This document shows positions 1 through 8,360 of a stretch of 64,000 bases of DNA, piece after piece. A model generated the notes under the pieces. That model ran no database searches. It saw only the letters and a program-made list of their open reading frames with translations, and was not told the DNA's origin. The stretch is from Haloplanus sp. XH21 (GTDB taxonomy: Archaea; Halobacteriota; Halobacteria; Halobacteriales; Haloferacaceae). The stretch lies in the NCBI RefSeq assembly GCF_023276355.1, contig NZ_JALLPL010000001.1, forward strand, positions 1,240,001 to 1,304,000, read 5' to 3'. Made by a program: the position numbers and the translations under genes. The first letter of the stretch is position 1; every line of letters begins with the position of its first letter.

Positions 1-84
1 TGTTCATTCCCTCAATCGTCGTCGACGGCAACCGACACGAAACCGGCAATATTTTTGTAGGGTCGTGTGTACGGAGAAGCGACC

Positions 85-816
85 ATGAGCGAGGAACGCG
101 ATGCGCGGCTGGGACGGCGACGGCTGCTGCGGGCCGGCGCCGGAGCCGTCGGCGCCGGTCTGGTCGGCGCGGGCGCGACCGGAACGGCACTGGCGCAGTC
201 GGAACCGTTCGGCGGCTGGATGAGCGACGTGGGCAACTACGAGGGGCTCGTCGACGGAACTGGCGCCGATCAGATCACCGTCGATGTCGGCGCCGAGGCG
301 AATCAGGGCTCCTTCGGCTTCGGCCCGCCGGCCGTTCAGGTCGACCCCGGGACGACCGTCGTCTGGGAGTGGACGGGTCAGGGCGGTCAGCACAACGTCG
401 TCGCCGAGGAGGGGGCGAGCTTCGAGAGCGACCTCTCCGCCGAGGAAGGCTTCACGTTCGAACAGACCTTCGAGGAAGAGGGCGTGATCAAATACTACTG
501 CCTCCCGCACCGAGCGATGGGCATGAAAGGCGTCGTCGTCGTCGGCGACATCGACACCGGCGCCGAGGTCATCGAGGGCGATGTCGGTGGCAGCGGTGGC
601 AGCGGAGGCGGCGAGGGCGGTAGCGGCGACAGTGGCGGCCTCGGCGACGGCGGCATCGTGATGTCGCTGCTCATCGCCGGCTCGCTCGTCGCGGCGTTCC
701 TCTCACCCGTCGTCTTCGGTATCGTCATGATGCTCAAAGACGTGGGCGGCAAACCCGGGGATGCGGGCGCCGAACACGGCGACGCGGGCCACGGCGAAGC
801 GAGTCACGACGACTAA
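85..816 (+). CDS. halocyanin-type blue copper protein, C-terminally anchored
   Basis: This 243-residue protein carries a twin-arginine signal (residues 9-38, RRRLLRAG then a hydrophobic stretch), so it is exported folded. A cupredoxin domain of about 100 residues follows, with likely type 1 copper ligands His103, Cys139, His142 and Met147 in the usual C-x2-H-x4-M spacing. A Gly/Ser linker (168-190) leads to one membrane helix (190-217) and a His/Asp tail. It should act as a membrane-tethered electron carrier on the outer face. A GTG 18 nt upstream is in frame, but ATG at 85 puts the Arg motif close to the N-terminus and is preferred. An A/T-rich box lies about 35 nt upstream. Its stop overlaps that of the convergent regulator. 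Confidence 0.93.
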   Translation: MSEERDARLGRRRLLRAGAGAVGAGLVGAGATGTALAQSEPFGGWMSDVGNYEGLVDGTGADQITVDVGAEANQGSFGFGPPAVQVDPGTTVVWEWTGQGGQHNVVAEEGASFESDLSAEEGFTFEQTFEEEGVIKYYCLPHRAMGMKGVVVVGDIDTGAEVIEGDVGGSGGSGGGEGGSGDSGGLGDGGIVMSLLIAGSLVAAFLSPVVFGIVMMLKDVGGKPGDAGAEHGDAGHGEASHDD

Positions 817-1445
817 CCGTCGTCCCCCGAGACGAACGCGCGGATGATGGCGCCTTCGGCGCGGTGGAGCCGCTCGCTAGCTGTCGATTTTGCGATCCCG
901 AGGTAGTCGGCGAGTTCCGTCAGGGTACACCGTCGCGGCGTGTCGTAGTACCCCCGCTCGACGGCCGTCTCGATCAGTTCTCGCTGGTTGTCGCTCACCA
1001 CCGAGTCAGGATCCATCGACGTGCGCACCGCCCGAACGTCGAACTCCAGACCAAAGGTCCGCAGTTGCTCCGACAGCGACGAGAGCCGGTCGTGCGAGGC
1101 GGTGATTTCGAGGTCGGCGACGCCGTCGACGATCGTGATCGGCGGTTCGAACGGGGCACGGGAGTTGCGAATCGAGAGAAGCAAGAGCGGGTCGTCGGTC
1201 TCGAACTGCACCAGCGCCCGGTCCTCGCCGCGGTGGAGCACCTCGAACACTCGGACGCCCGTGGCCTCGGTCAGTCGCGAGAGGACATCGTTGAGGTCGG
1301 GCGCCGTGATCTCGACCAGGCCGACGCCCGTCTCCTCGGCCGGAAGCGCCGCGAGAACGCGAAAGGTCGCCGCCGGAAAACGAGTAGAGAGATCGGCGAT
1401 CCAGGTTTCCTCGGGGAGCGTGACCGCGAGTTGCGCCGTGGGCAT
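813..1445 (-). CDS. Bat-type helix-turn-helix transcriptional regulator
   Basis: This 210-residue protein has a C-terminal HTH of the bacterio-opsin-activator type (HTH_10), around LTELADYLGIAKSTASERL at residues 180-200. The N-terminal 150 residues form an alpha/beta sensor region with no obvious ligand motif. Haloarchaea carry many such regulators and the target cannot be read from sequence. The ATG at 1445 is preferred over one 48 nt upstream because TATATAT lies 23-32 nt before it, which suits a leaderless transcript. It converges on the halocyanin gene and shares stop-codon bases with it. Confidence 0.88.
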   Translation of the reverse strand: MPTAQLAVTLPEETWIADLSTRFPAATFRVLAALPAEETGVGLVEITAPDLNDVLSRLTEATGVRVFEVLHRGEDRALVQFETDDPLLLLSIRNSRAPFEPPITIVDGVADLEITASHDRLSSLSEQLRTFGLEFDVRAVRTSMDPDSVVSDNQRELIETAVERGYYDTPRRCTLTELADYLGIAKSTASERLHRAEGAIIRAFVSGDDG

Positions 1446-1467
1446 ATCCCCGGTAGATGGTCGACAG

Positions 1468-1477
1468 CATATATACC
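1468..1477 (-). promoter_or_regulatory. TATA-like box for the Bat-type regulator
   Basis: GGTATATATG on the minus strand lies 23-32 nt upstream of the start codon. This spacing predicts transcription starting at or very near the ATG. Confidence 0.6.
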
Positions 1478-1566
1478 AACGGTCCGGGACCACGGCCGCC
1501 GCCGAACTTGCGTGTCACCGTCTCGCACGCGCGGAATTCCCGTGGCTACGCGGCGAGTCATAAGGC

Positions 1567-1573
1567 ATTTTAT
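1567..1573 (+). promoter_or_regulatory. TATA-like box for the CysD-like gene
   Basis: ATTTTAT lies about 27-33 nt before the ATG at 1600, in a locally A/T-rich stretch, which suggests a leaderless transcript. Confidence 0.55.
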
Positions 1574-1599
1574 CGTCGATAATTATATCTCATTACACG

Positions 1600-2568
1600 A
1601 TGAGCGAGTTCCCCGACTACCTCGACGTCGACTACACGGACGGCGAGGGACAGACGCCCGACGACTACCCCACGCTCGAAGACAAACTCGAGAAGGCCAT
1701 CGAGGTCACCCGTAAGGGCCTCGAACAGTACGAGAATCCCGCCGTGATGTGGACCGGCGGCAAGGACTCGACGCTCACCCTGTATTTCATCAAGGAAGTC
1801 GCCGAGAAACACGGCTACGACGTGCCACCCGCGGTGTTCATCGACCACTACCAGCATTTTGACGCTATCCACGACTTCGTCGACCGCTGGGCCGACGAGT
1901 GGGACCTCGACGTCATCTACGCCCGCAACGAGGACGTGGGCGAGTACGTCGACGAACACGACCTGGAACCCGGTGACGACATCCCCGTCTCTGCGCTCTC
2001 CGAGCACAACCAGCACCACGTTCGGGACATCCTCGAATACGAGGAGGACACCTTCCCGTTCCTGCTCGACACCTACGTCGGCAACCACCTGCTGAAGACC
2101 GTCGCGCTCAACGACGCCCTCGAGGAGTACGACATCGACGGCGTCATCTCCGGCGTCCGCTGGGACGAACAGGAAGCCCGCGCCGACGAGACGTTCTTCA
2201 GCCCGCGCCACGACCCCGACATCTACCCGCCCCACGACCGCATTCAGCCGATTCTCCAGTTCGCGGAACGCGACGTGTGGGACGCCTTCTGGAACTACGT
2301 CGTCCCCGACACGGTCGAGGGCTTCCCGGACGAGGGCTACGTCCCCCAGGGTGCCGACGACCTGCCGAACGGCCTCACGCAAGAGGACATCCCGGTCAGC
2401 CCGAAATACTTCGCGGGCTTCCGGTCGCTGGGGAGCGAGGTCAGCACCGAGAAATCCGACACCGAGCCCGCGTGGCTCCAGGACATCGAGAACACGACCG
2501 AACGCGCCGGCCGCGCCCAGGACAAGGAGGACCTCATGGAGCGCCTCCGCGACCTGGGCTACATGTAA
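1600..2568 (+). CDS. CysD/PAPS-reductase-like PP-loop ATPase
   Basis: This 322-residue protein of the adenine-nucleotide alpha-hydrolase fold has a PP-loop, TGGKDST, near residue 52. GVRWDEQEARADE and a C-terminal RSLG...TTERAGR...GYM pattern resemble the small subunit of sulfate adenylyltransferase (CysD). The PP-loop itself is closer to the SGGKDS of PAPS/APS reductases. It therefore belongs to the CysD/CysH group and probably adenylates or reduces a sulfur substrate. No CysN GTPase partner, sulfite reductase or reductase Cys motif is visible nearby. A TTTTAT box 28-33 nt upstream supports the start. The exact reaction is uncertain. Confidence 0.85.
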   Translation: MSEFPDYLDVDYTDGEGQTPDDYPTLEDKLEKAIEVTRKGLEQYENPAVMWTGGKDSTLTLYFIKEVAEKHGYDVPPAVFIDHYQHFDAIHDFVDRWADEWDLDVIYARNEDVGEYVDEHDLEPGDDIPVSALSEHNQHHVRDILEYEEDTFPFLLDTYVGNHLLKTVALNDALEEYDIDGVISGVRWDEQEARADETFFSPRHDPDIYPPHDRIQPILQFAERDVWDAFWNYVVPDTVEGFPDEGYVPQGADDLPNGLTQEDIPVSPKYFAGFRSLGSEVSTEKSDTEPAWLQDIENTTERAGRAQDKEDLMERLRDLGYM

Positions 2569-2637
2569 GCCGAGGCGACGGTCACTCTCACGGCGCGAAC
2601 CGCAGTTCCTAACCCCGCGCTTCTCCTATCGACGCCG

Positions 2638-3354
2638 ATGACCGACAACGGAGCCTGGGCGAGCCTCTTTTCCGGCGGCAAGGACTCCTCGTGGGCGCTG
2701 TATCGCGCGCTCGAAACGGGGCTTGACGTCCGCCATCTGGTCACCGTCCACCCGAGCGACGACTCCTACATGTACCACGTGCCGGCGACGGACCTCGCCA
2801 GCCTCGCCGCGGAGAGCATCGGCATCGACCTCGTGGAGATCCGCCCCGACGACCTCGGCGCCGAGGACGCGACCGATTCCGCCGCCCAGGGCGACGCCGA
2901 ACTCGAACCGCTGGAAGCGGCGCTCCGCGAGTTGCAGGCCGAAGACGGCCTCACCGGCGTCACCGCCGGCGCCATCGAAAGCGAGTACCAGACCAGTCGC
3001 ATCGAGGCGATGTGTGACCGGCTGGACATCGACCTCTTTGCCCCCCTCTGGCAGCGCGACCCCGTCGCGCTGGCCGAGGACATGCTCGACGCGGGGGTCG
3101 ACATCCTGATCGTCCAGGTTGCGGCCGCCGGTCTCGACGAATCCTGGCTCGGCCGGCGCCTCGACGCCGACGCGCTGGCCGACCTCCAGACGCTCAACGA
3201 GCAGTACGGCGTCCACCCGCTCGGCGAAGGCGGCGAGTTCGAGACGCTCGTCACCGACGGTCCACACATGCACCGCCCCATCGAACTCGACTGGGAGCGG
3301 GTGTGGGAAGGCTCGCGCGGCCATCTCCGCATCACGGACGCCCACTTGGGGTAG
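2638..3354 (+). CDS. dph6: diphthine--ammonia ligase (Dph6 family)
   Basis: This 238-residue PP-loop ATPase has the motif SGGKDSSWALYRAL at the N-terminus. It also has family features such as ESEYQTSRIE (about residue 120), LFAPLWQRDP and the C-terminal GEGGEFETLV. Dph6 adenylates diphthine on elongation factor 2 and amidates it to diphthamide, the last step of that modification. The start lies 69 nt after the CysD-like gene on the same strand, so the two may be co-transcribed. The length matches archaeal members. Confidence 0.92.
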   Translation: MTDNGAWASLFSGGKDSSWALYRALETGLDVRHLVTVHPSDDSYMYHVPATDLASLAAESIGIDLVEIRPDDLGAEDATDSAAQGDAELEPLEAALRELQAEDGLTGVTAGAIESEYQTSRIEAMCDRLDIDLFAPLWQRDPVALAEDMLDAGVDILIVQVAAAGLDESWLGRRLDADALADLQTLNEQYGVHPLGEGGEFETLVTDGPHMHRPIELDWERVWEGSRGHLRITDAHLG

Positions 3355-3405
3355 CCCGCGCGGGAACCCCCGCTTTCATACTACCGCTCCGCGTTCGTAC
3401 CTCCG

Positions 3406-4080
3406 ATGCGCTATCCGCGTGACGACCCGGGGTACGCCCGCCTCGCGACGCTCGACATCGAGACGACGGCCGCCGACCCGGCGGAGGGCGAACTCGTCTC
3501 TATCGGCGTGGGTCACCACGACCGGTCCGATCCGCTGTCGAAGGCGACCTACGAGTCCTTCCACCGGCGGGGCGACGACGAGGTGGCGCTCGTGCGCGAC
3601 GCCGTCGCGTGGCTCGACGACGCTGGCGCGGACGCCCTCGTGTCGTACAACGGGGTCGGCTTCGATCTGGACTTTATCGATGCCCGACTGGACCGCCACG
3701 GCGTCGATATCTCCCGACCCGCCGTGGCCGACGCCGACACCCACCTAGACCTCTTTCGTGACCGCCGGCGGCGGGCCGAGCGCGATGGCGACCCGTGGCC
3801 CGCCCTCGAGGACTGTCTGCGCGCGTACGGACTGACGCCCGCGACCACCGTCTGGCAGGGCGCCCCCGTCGACAACACGCGCTTCGGCGAGGAACTCGGT
3901 CCGGCGTATCTCCGGACGCTCGACACCGCGACCGGGGCTCGTCTCCGGGACGCCCTCGTCGAGGCCATCGACCACTACCTGCGCACCGACCTGGAGGCCA
4001 ACTTCGCCCTGTTTTACGCCGATATCGGGGACTCCCCTGACCCCTCCTATCTCGGCACCCGCGCGCAGTTCGACGTGTAG
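3406..4080 (+). CDS. RNase H-fold 3'-5' exonuclease-like protein
   Basis: This 224-residue protein has the exonuclease I motif LDIETT near residue 17, SYNGVGFDLDFID in the ExoII position and a later Asp/His-rich segment. These are the acidic residues of DEDD-type nucleases of the RNase H fold. It may trim or degrade RNA or DNA; the substrate is unknown. It lies 51 nt after dph6 on the same strand. Haloarchaea commonly encode this as a predicted RNase H-like domain protein. Confidence 0.8.
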   Translation: MRYPRDDPGYARLATLDIETTAADPAEGELVSIGVGHHDRSDPLSKATYESFHRRGDDEVALVRDAVAWLDDAGADALVSYNGVGFDLDFIDARLDRHGVDISRPAVADADTHLDLFRDRRRRAERDGDPWPALEDCLRAYGLTPATTVWQGAPVDNTRFGEELGPAYLRTLDTATGARLRDALVEAIDHYLRTDLEANFALFYADIGDSPDPSYLGTRAQFDV

Positions 4081-4095
4081 CCGTCGCGTCGGCGA

Positions 4096-4350
4096 CTACT
4101 CCAGGGACTTCCAGTCACCGGCGTGGAACAGTCGCACGAGATGCAGAGTGACCAGTCCGAACACGACGGCGAAAAAGTGGATCGTCGGCCCGGCGAGCCC
4201 CGCGATTATCTCGCCGAAGACGACCCGTATCGGTGCGGTGAGTACGATGAGAACGAGCGGGCCGATACCGATACCAAGCAGTACGCCCCCGAGAACGCGA
4301 AGCAGTGCGCCGTTCGGAAGCCGCTGGGAGACGGTTCGTGTCACGTCCAT
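4096..4350 (-). CDS. small two-helix membrane protein
   Basis: This 84-residue protein has two clear hydrophobic helices (about 16-40 and 46-72) joined by a short turn, and charged ends. No motif identifies a function. It sits between the convergent exonuclease-like gene and the sugar nucleotidyltransferase, 15 nt from the exonuclease stop. The hydrophobic pattern supports a real gene. Confidence 0.65.
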   Translation of the reverse strand: MDVTRTVSQRLPNGALLRVLGGVLLGIGIGPLVLIVLTAPIRVVFGEIIAGLAGPTIHFFAVVFGLVTLHLVRLFHAGDWKSLE

Positions 4351-4401
4351 ACGTCCATTCGGCCGCGGCCACGTTAGCGTTCCGCCAACAACCAGTCCGG
4401 C

Positions 4402-5382
4402 TTAGTCGTCGCCCGAGGCGCCGTTCAGCATCGTCGAGTGGGCGCCGATGAGCGCGTCCGCGAGGTCGAGATTCTCGACGCGCGTCTCCTCGTCGATGAT
4501 GGACCGGCGCACGTCGGCGTCGCGGATGGTCGCGTTGGGAAAGACTACGGTGCGTTCGAGCGTGGAGTCGACGACCTCCGCGCCCGCCATGACGTGGACG
4601 TTGCCGCGGAGGGTGGCGTTCTCGACGGTGGCCGACGCGTCGACGTGGTCGTCGCCGTCGAGCTGCCAGGCGACGGCGTCGAGATAGCTCTCGGGCGTCC
4701 CGATGTCGAACCACGCGCCGTCGAAGGTGAAGGCGTGGACCGGACGGCGCGACTGCATCCACTGGATGAACCAGCCCGGTTCGTCCGGGTTCTCGCCGGC
4801 GTCCAGATACTCGTCGAACAGTGGGAGGGTGTCGGCGGGGAAGGCGTAGCAGGCGATGGAGACGAGCGTGCTCTTTGGGTCGTCGGGCTTCTCCTGGAAG
4901 TCGACGACGCGGTCGCCCTCGAGATCGACCAGGCCATACGAGCGCGCGCGCTCCTTCGACCCGACATCATAGGCGGCGAGCGTGGGCGTCTCCTTGTCCT
5001 CGAAGAAGTCGACGAACTCCGCGATGTCGAAGCTGATGAGGTTGTCGCCGGCGACGACGACGAGCTCCTCCTCGACGCCCTCGCGGTCGATGAGCTGGGC
5101 GAGCGCGCCGACGACGCCGAACTTCTCGTCCTCGGCCGTCGTCTCCTCGACGGAGAGGGTGGGCTTCTCGAACTCGCTGTCGGCGAGATACGACGCGAAC
5201 TCGTCGGCGAAGCGTTCGTTCGTGCTGACGAACACCTCCGAGATGCGGTCATCGGCCTCCAGATCTTCGAAGACGGTGTCGATGACCGTCGACTCGCCGA
5301 TCGGGAGGAACATCTTCGGTCGATGTTTGGTGATGGGCCACAGACGCGTCGCGTACCCACCCGCCAGGACGATGGCCTTCAT
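4402..5382 (-). CDS. sugar-phosphate nucleotidyltransferase
   Basis: This 326-residue protein begins with the nucleotidyltransferase signature LAGGYATRLWPITKHRPK, followed by VVAGDNL near residue 108. A C-terminal run of hexapeptide-like repeats (about 240-320) suggests a short left-handed beta-helix. It should join NTP to a hexose-1-phosphate to make an activated sugar for glycans or the S-layer; base and sugar specificity are not readable. A box reading GGATACAAAAAGAA on the minus strand lies about 29-42 nt upstream of the ATG. Confidence 0.9.
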   Translation of the reverse strand: MKAIVLAGGYATRLWPITKHRPKMFLPIGESTVIDTVFEDLEADDRISEVFVSTNERFADEFASYLADSEFEKPTLSVEETTAEDEKFGVVGALAQLIDREGVEEELVVVAGDNLISFDIAEFVDFFEDKETPTLAAYDVGSKERARSYGLVDLEGDRVVDFQEKPDDPKSTLVSIACYAFPADTLPLFDEYLDAGENPDEPGWFIQWMQSRRPVHAFTFDGAWFDIGTPESYLDAVAWQLDGDDHVDASATVENATLRGNVHVMAGAEVVDSTLERTVVFPNATIRDADVRRSIIDEETRVENLDLADALIGAHSTMLNGASGDD

Positions 5383-5410
5383 ACCCGTTCCGACCGACTA
5401 CAGCGCTAAG

Positions 5411-5424
5411 TTCTTTTTGTATCC
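5411..5424 (-). promoter_or_regulatory. TATA-like box for the nucleotidyltransferase
   Basis: GATACAAAAAGA on the minus strand lies about 30-40 nt upstream of the start at 5382. The same core recurs at 37505-37516 before a small membrane-protein gene. Confidence 0.5.
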
Positions 5425-5482
5425 CCACTGGTGAACGATCACTTCCAGATAGGAATATACGGGTCGCGTCCCTACACGGGGT

Positions 5483-5764
5483 ATGGAATCGACGACCCGG
5501 GAACGCATCGTTGCAGCGCTCCGTGACGACTCCGCAACGCCGAGTGCACTCTCGACGCGCGTCGGCACCGCCCGATCGGCCGTCTACGACCACCTCGAAC
5601 ACGTCGCCCGGTCCCTCTCGGACGCGGACGAGGAGTTGCTCGTCGCGCCGCCCACCTGTCAGGACTGCGGCTTCGACGCCTTCGACGATCCCGTGAACCA
5701 CCCGTCGAACTGCCCCGACTGTCGGAGTGAGAACGTCTCGGAACCGGTCTTTCGCATCGACTAG
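5483..5764 (+). CDS. HTH-zinc ribbon regulator
   Basis: This 93-residue protein has an N-terminal winged-helix segment (about 5-45). A zinc ribbon follows, with two CxxC knuckles, CQDC near residue 61 and CPDC near residue 78. It matches the group of predicted archaeal regulators in which an HTH is fused to a C-terminal zinc ribbon. GAATATAC lies about 25-30 nt upstream. Its TAG stop overlaps the oppF stop on the other strand through CTAG, so the two genes converge exactly. Targets are unknown. Confidence 0.85.
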   Translation: MESTTRERIVAALRDDSATPSALSTRVGTARSAVYDHLEHVARSLSDADEELLVAPPTCQDCGFDAFDDPVNHPSNCPDCRSENVSEPVFRID

Positions 5765-7302
5765 TCGTGGAGGTGACACGCCCGCTCCCGCAGCGGGCCG
5801 AACGCGCCGTACAACTCGTCGGCGGCGTCGGCGGCCCGCCCTGCGAGGAGGGCGTCGACCGCCGTGCCGACCGCTCGTTCGACCGTCGCGTCCGAGAGCG
5901 GTTCCGGGAGCCGGAACGCCGCCCGGACGGCCAGATGGTCGATATCGCCCGCGCGGTCGGTCTCCTCGCCACACCGCTCCCGGAGTCGCTCCGTCACCAC
6001 GTCGTCGGGATCGTCGACGAGCGTCGCCACCCACGCGCGGAACGTCTTCAGGGCCGCCCACTCGTCGGCTGAGAGGTCGGTGTCTTCGGGCACGAGCTCC
6101 GGGCGTTCTCGCCGACAGACCGTCGGGAAGGCCTCGGCCAGTCGCTCGGCCGCGCCGTCGGCGTCGCCGGCGACGATGCGGTCCAGCGCGTCGCCGAGCG
6201 CCGACTCCGCTCGCGGATCCGGCAGTTCGGCTGGAATATCGAACTCCTCGCGGATGGCGGCCCGGATCGCCCCCGAATCGGCAGTCTCGGGATCACCCTC
6301 ACCCGCGTACGCCCGCACGGCGTCGAGATCGATTCCCGTCGACAGTACCCGTAGCCGGAGGTCGAGTACCGCCCGCCAGGTGGACTGCGAGAGGTCGTAG
6401 TCCTCGTCCGGGATCACCTCCGGACAACGCGTGTGGAATCGGCAGCCCGACGGCGGATCGGCGGGACTCGGCACGTCGCCGGTGAGGCTCGTCCCCTGTC
6501 CCCGTTGTCGAGGGTCGGCCACCGGCGTCGATCCGAGTAGTGCGCGGGTGTAGGGGTGCTGTGGATCCTCGAACAGGGCCGCCGTCGGCGCCGTCTCCAC
6601 GATTTCGCCGAGATACATCACCGCCACCCGGTCACAGATCTCCCGCACGACGCCCAGGTCGTGACTGATGACGACGACGGCCAGGCCGAACGCGGACTGG
6701 AGGCGGTCGATGAGGTCCAGAATCTCGGCCTGGACGCTCACGTCGAGCGCGCTCACGGGTTCGTCGGCGACGACGAGGTCGGGATTGATGACGAGCGCTC
6801 GCGCCAGGCCGATCCGCTGTTTCTGCCCGCCGGAGAACTCGTGTGGGTAGCGGTCCATGTCGCTGGCGTCGAGGCCGACGCGCTCCAGCAGATCACCGAC
6901 GATGCGCCGGCGACGCTCCCGGTCGCGCATTCCATGGACCCGGAGCGGTTCGGCCACCGACTCGCCGATGCTCATCCGGGGATCGAAACTCGACGTGGGG
7001 TCCTGAAACACCATCTGCGCCCGCCGCCGGAACCGTTTCAGTTCGGCGTCGTCGAACGTCGTCACATCCGCTCCGTCGAAGACGACGTGACCGTCGGTCG
7101 GTTCTTCTAGGCGGAGCGTCGTCGTTGCGGCCGTCGACTTCCCACAGCCGGATTCGCCGACCAGTCCCAGCGTCTCCCCGCGGTCGACCGTGAAACTGAC
7201 GCCGTCGACGGCGCGGACCCGACCCACCTCCGATCGGAGGACGCCCTCGGTGACCGGATAGTGTTTCTTCAGTCCCTCGACGTCGAGCAACGGGCGAGTC
7301 AC
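5761..7302 (-). CDS. oppF: oligopeptide ABC transporter ATPase OppF with expanded C-terminus
   Basis: This 513-residue ATPase starts with GTG overlapping the oppD stop. Walker A is at 49-57 (GESGCGKST), the signature FSGGQ at 156-160, Walker B at 177-182 and the H-loop His at 214. The oligopeptide-transporter C-terminal region normally ends in four closely spaced cysteines. Here they fall at 287, 293, 396 and 509, because about 100 residues are inserted between the second and third and again between the third and fourth. The two inserts are homologous: [13 protein letters not shown] (297-309) matches [12 protein letters not shown] (404-415), and AAERLAEAF matches AADELYGAF. It drives import with OppD; the role of the inserts is unknown. 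Confidence 0.93.
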   Translation of the reverse strand: MTRPLLDVEGLKKHYPVTEGVLRSEVGRVRAVDGVSFTVDRGETLGLVGESGCGKSTAATTTLRLEEPTDGHVVFDGADVTTFDDAELKRFRRRAQMVFQDPTSSFDPRMSIGESVAEPLRVHGMRDRERRRRIVGDLLERVGLDASDMDRYPHEFSGGQKQRIGLARALVINPDLVVADEPVSALDVSVQAEILDLIDRLQSAFGLAVVVISHDLGVVREICDRVAVMYLGEIVETAPTAALFEDPQHPYTRALLGSTPVADPRQRGQGTSLTGDVPSPADPPSGCRFHTRCPEVIPDEDYDLSQSTWRAVLDLRLRVLSTGIDLDAVRAYAGEGDPETADSGAIRAAIREEFDIPAELPDPRAESALGDALDRIVAGDADGAAERLAEAFPTVCRRERPELVPEDTDLSADEWAALKTFRAWVATLVDDPDDVVTERLRERCGEETDRAGDIDHLAVRAAFRLPEPLSDATVERAVGTAVDALLAGRAADAADELYGAFGPLRERACHLHD

Positions 7303-8360
7303 GCGTCGGTCACCTCGTCAGCGTCAGTGAGTCGCCCGCCATCGGCTGTCTGCGTGTCCTCGCCACGGACCACCGAGGGGTCGCCGCCGGGCTCGTAATG
7401 CACGCAGGAGACGACGTGGCCCTCGCCCTCGTCGACCGGCGTCATGGGTGGCTGGTCGCCCTCACGACAGGCGTCGATGGCGTAGGCACACCGCGGGTGG
7501 AACCGGCAGCCGTCGGGTGGATCCGTCGGCGAGGGCAGTTGACCGCCGATGGAGGACGCGCCGCCGGTGCCCCGGCCGGGGAGACAGTCGAGCAGCGCCC
7601 GCGTATATGGATGCGAGGGGCGCTCGAACACGTCGAAGACGCCGCCGCGTTCCATCACCTTGCCCGCGTACATCACGACCACGCGGTCGGCCACCTCGGC
7701 GACGACGCCCAGGTCGTGGGTGATGAGCAGGATGCTCATGTCGAACTCCGACTGCACGTCGTCGAGGAGGTCGAGGATCTGGTTCTGGATCGTCACGTCG
7801 AGGGCGGTGGTGGGTTCGTCCGCGATGAGCAGGTCGGGGTTGGTCGCCAGCGCCATCGCGAGCGAGACGCGCTGTTTCATCCCGCCGGAGAACTCGTGGG
7901 GGTAGTCGTCGAACCGACGTGTCGCCTCGGGGATGCCGACCCGATCCAGGAGGTCGACCGCCCGCGCCCGGGCGGCCTCCTTGCCCACGTCGTCGTGGAG
8001 TTGGATCGCCTCGACGATCTGCCATCCGACGGTGTAGACGGGGTTGAGCGCGCCCTGCGGGTTCTGGAAGACGTGGGCGATGCGGTCGCCGCGCAGGTCG
8101 CGCAGGTCGTCGTCCGAGAGTGCCGTGAGGTCCTGGCCGTCGAAGACGATTTCGCCGCCCGCTATTTCGCCGGGCGGCGTCCGAATCAGGTGCGTGATCG
8201 ACTCGCCGGTGACGGTCTTGCCGCTGCCGGACTCGCCGACGATGCAGACGGTTTCGCCGCGGCCGATGTCGAAGCTCACGCCGTCGACGGCGCGGACGAC
8301 GCCTTCGTCGGTGTGGAAGACGGTGTGCAGGTCACGGATCGAGAGCAGTGGTTCGGACAT
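7299..8360 (-). CDS. oppD: oligopeptide ABC transporter ATPase OppD
   Basis: This 353-residue ATPase has Walker A GESGSGKT at 42-49, signature FSGGMKQR and Walker B LLIADEP. The normal C-terminal cysteine cluster (C-x5-C-x6-C-x18-C) contrasts with the expanded version in OppF. It pairs with OppF to power peptide import. The start overlaps the oppC stop by one base and its stop overlaps the oppF start (GTGA), so translation is coupled. Confidence 0.95.
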   Translation of the reverse strand: MSEPLLSIRDLHTVFHTDEGVVRAVDGVSFDIGRGETVCIVGESGSGKTVTGESITHLIRTPPGEIAGGEIVFDGQDLTALSDDDLRDLRGDRIAHVFQNPQGALNPVYTVGWQIVEAIQLHDDVGKEAARARAVDLLDRVGIPEATRRFDDYPHEFSGGMKQRVSLAMALATNPDLLIADEPTTALDVTIQNQILDLLDDVQSEFDMSILLITHDLGVVAEVADRVVVMYAGKVMERGGVFDVFERPSHPYTRALLDCLPGRGTGGASSIGGQLPSPTDPPDGCRFHPRCAYAIDACREGDQPPMTPVDEGEGHVVSCVHYEPGGDPSVVRGEDTQTADGGRLTDADEVTDA

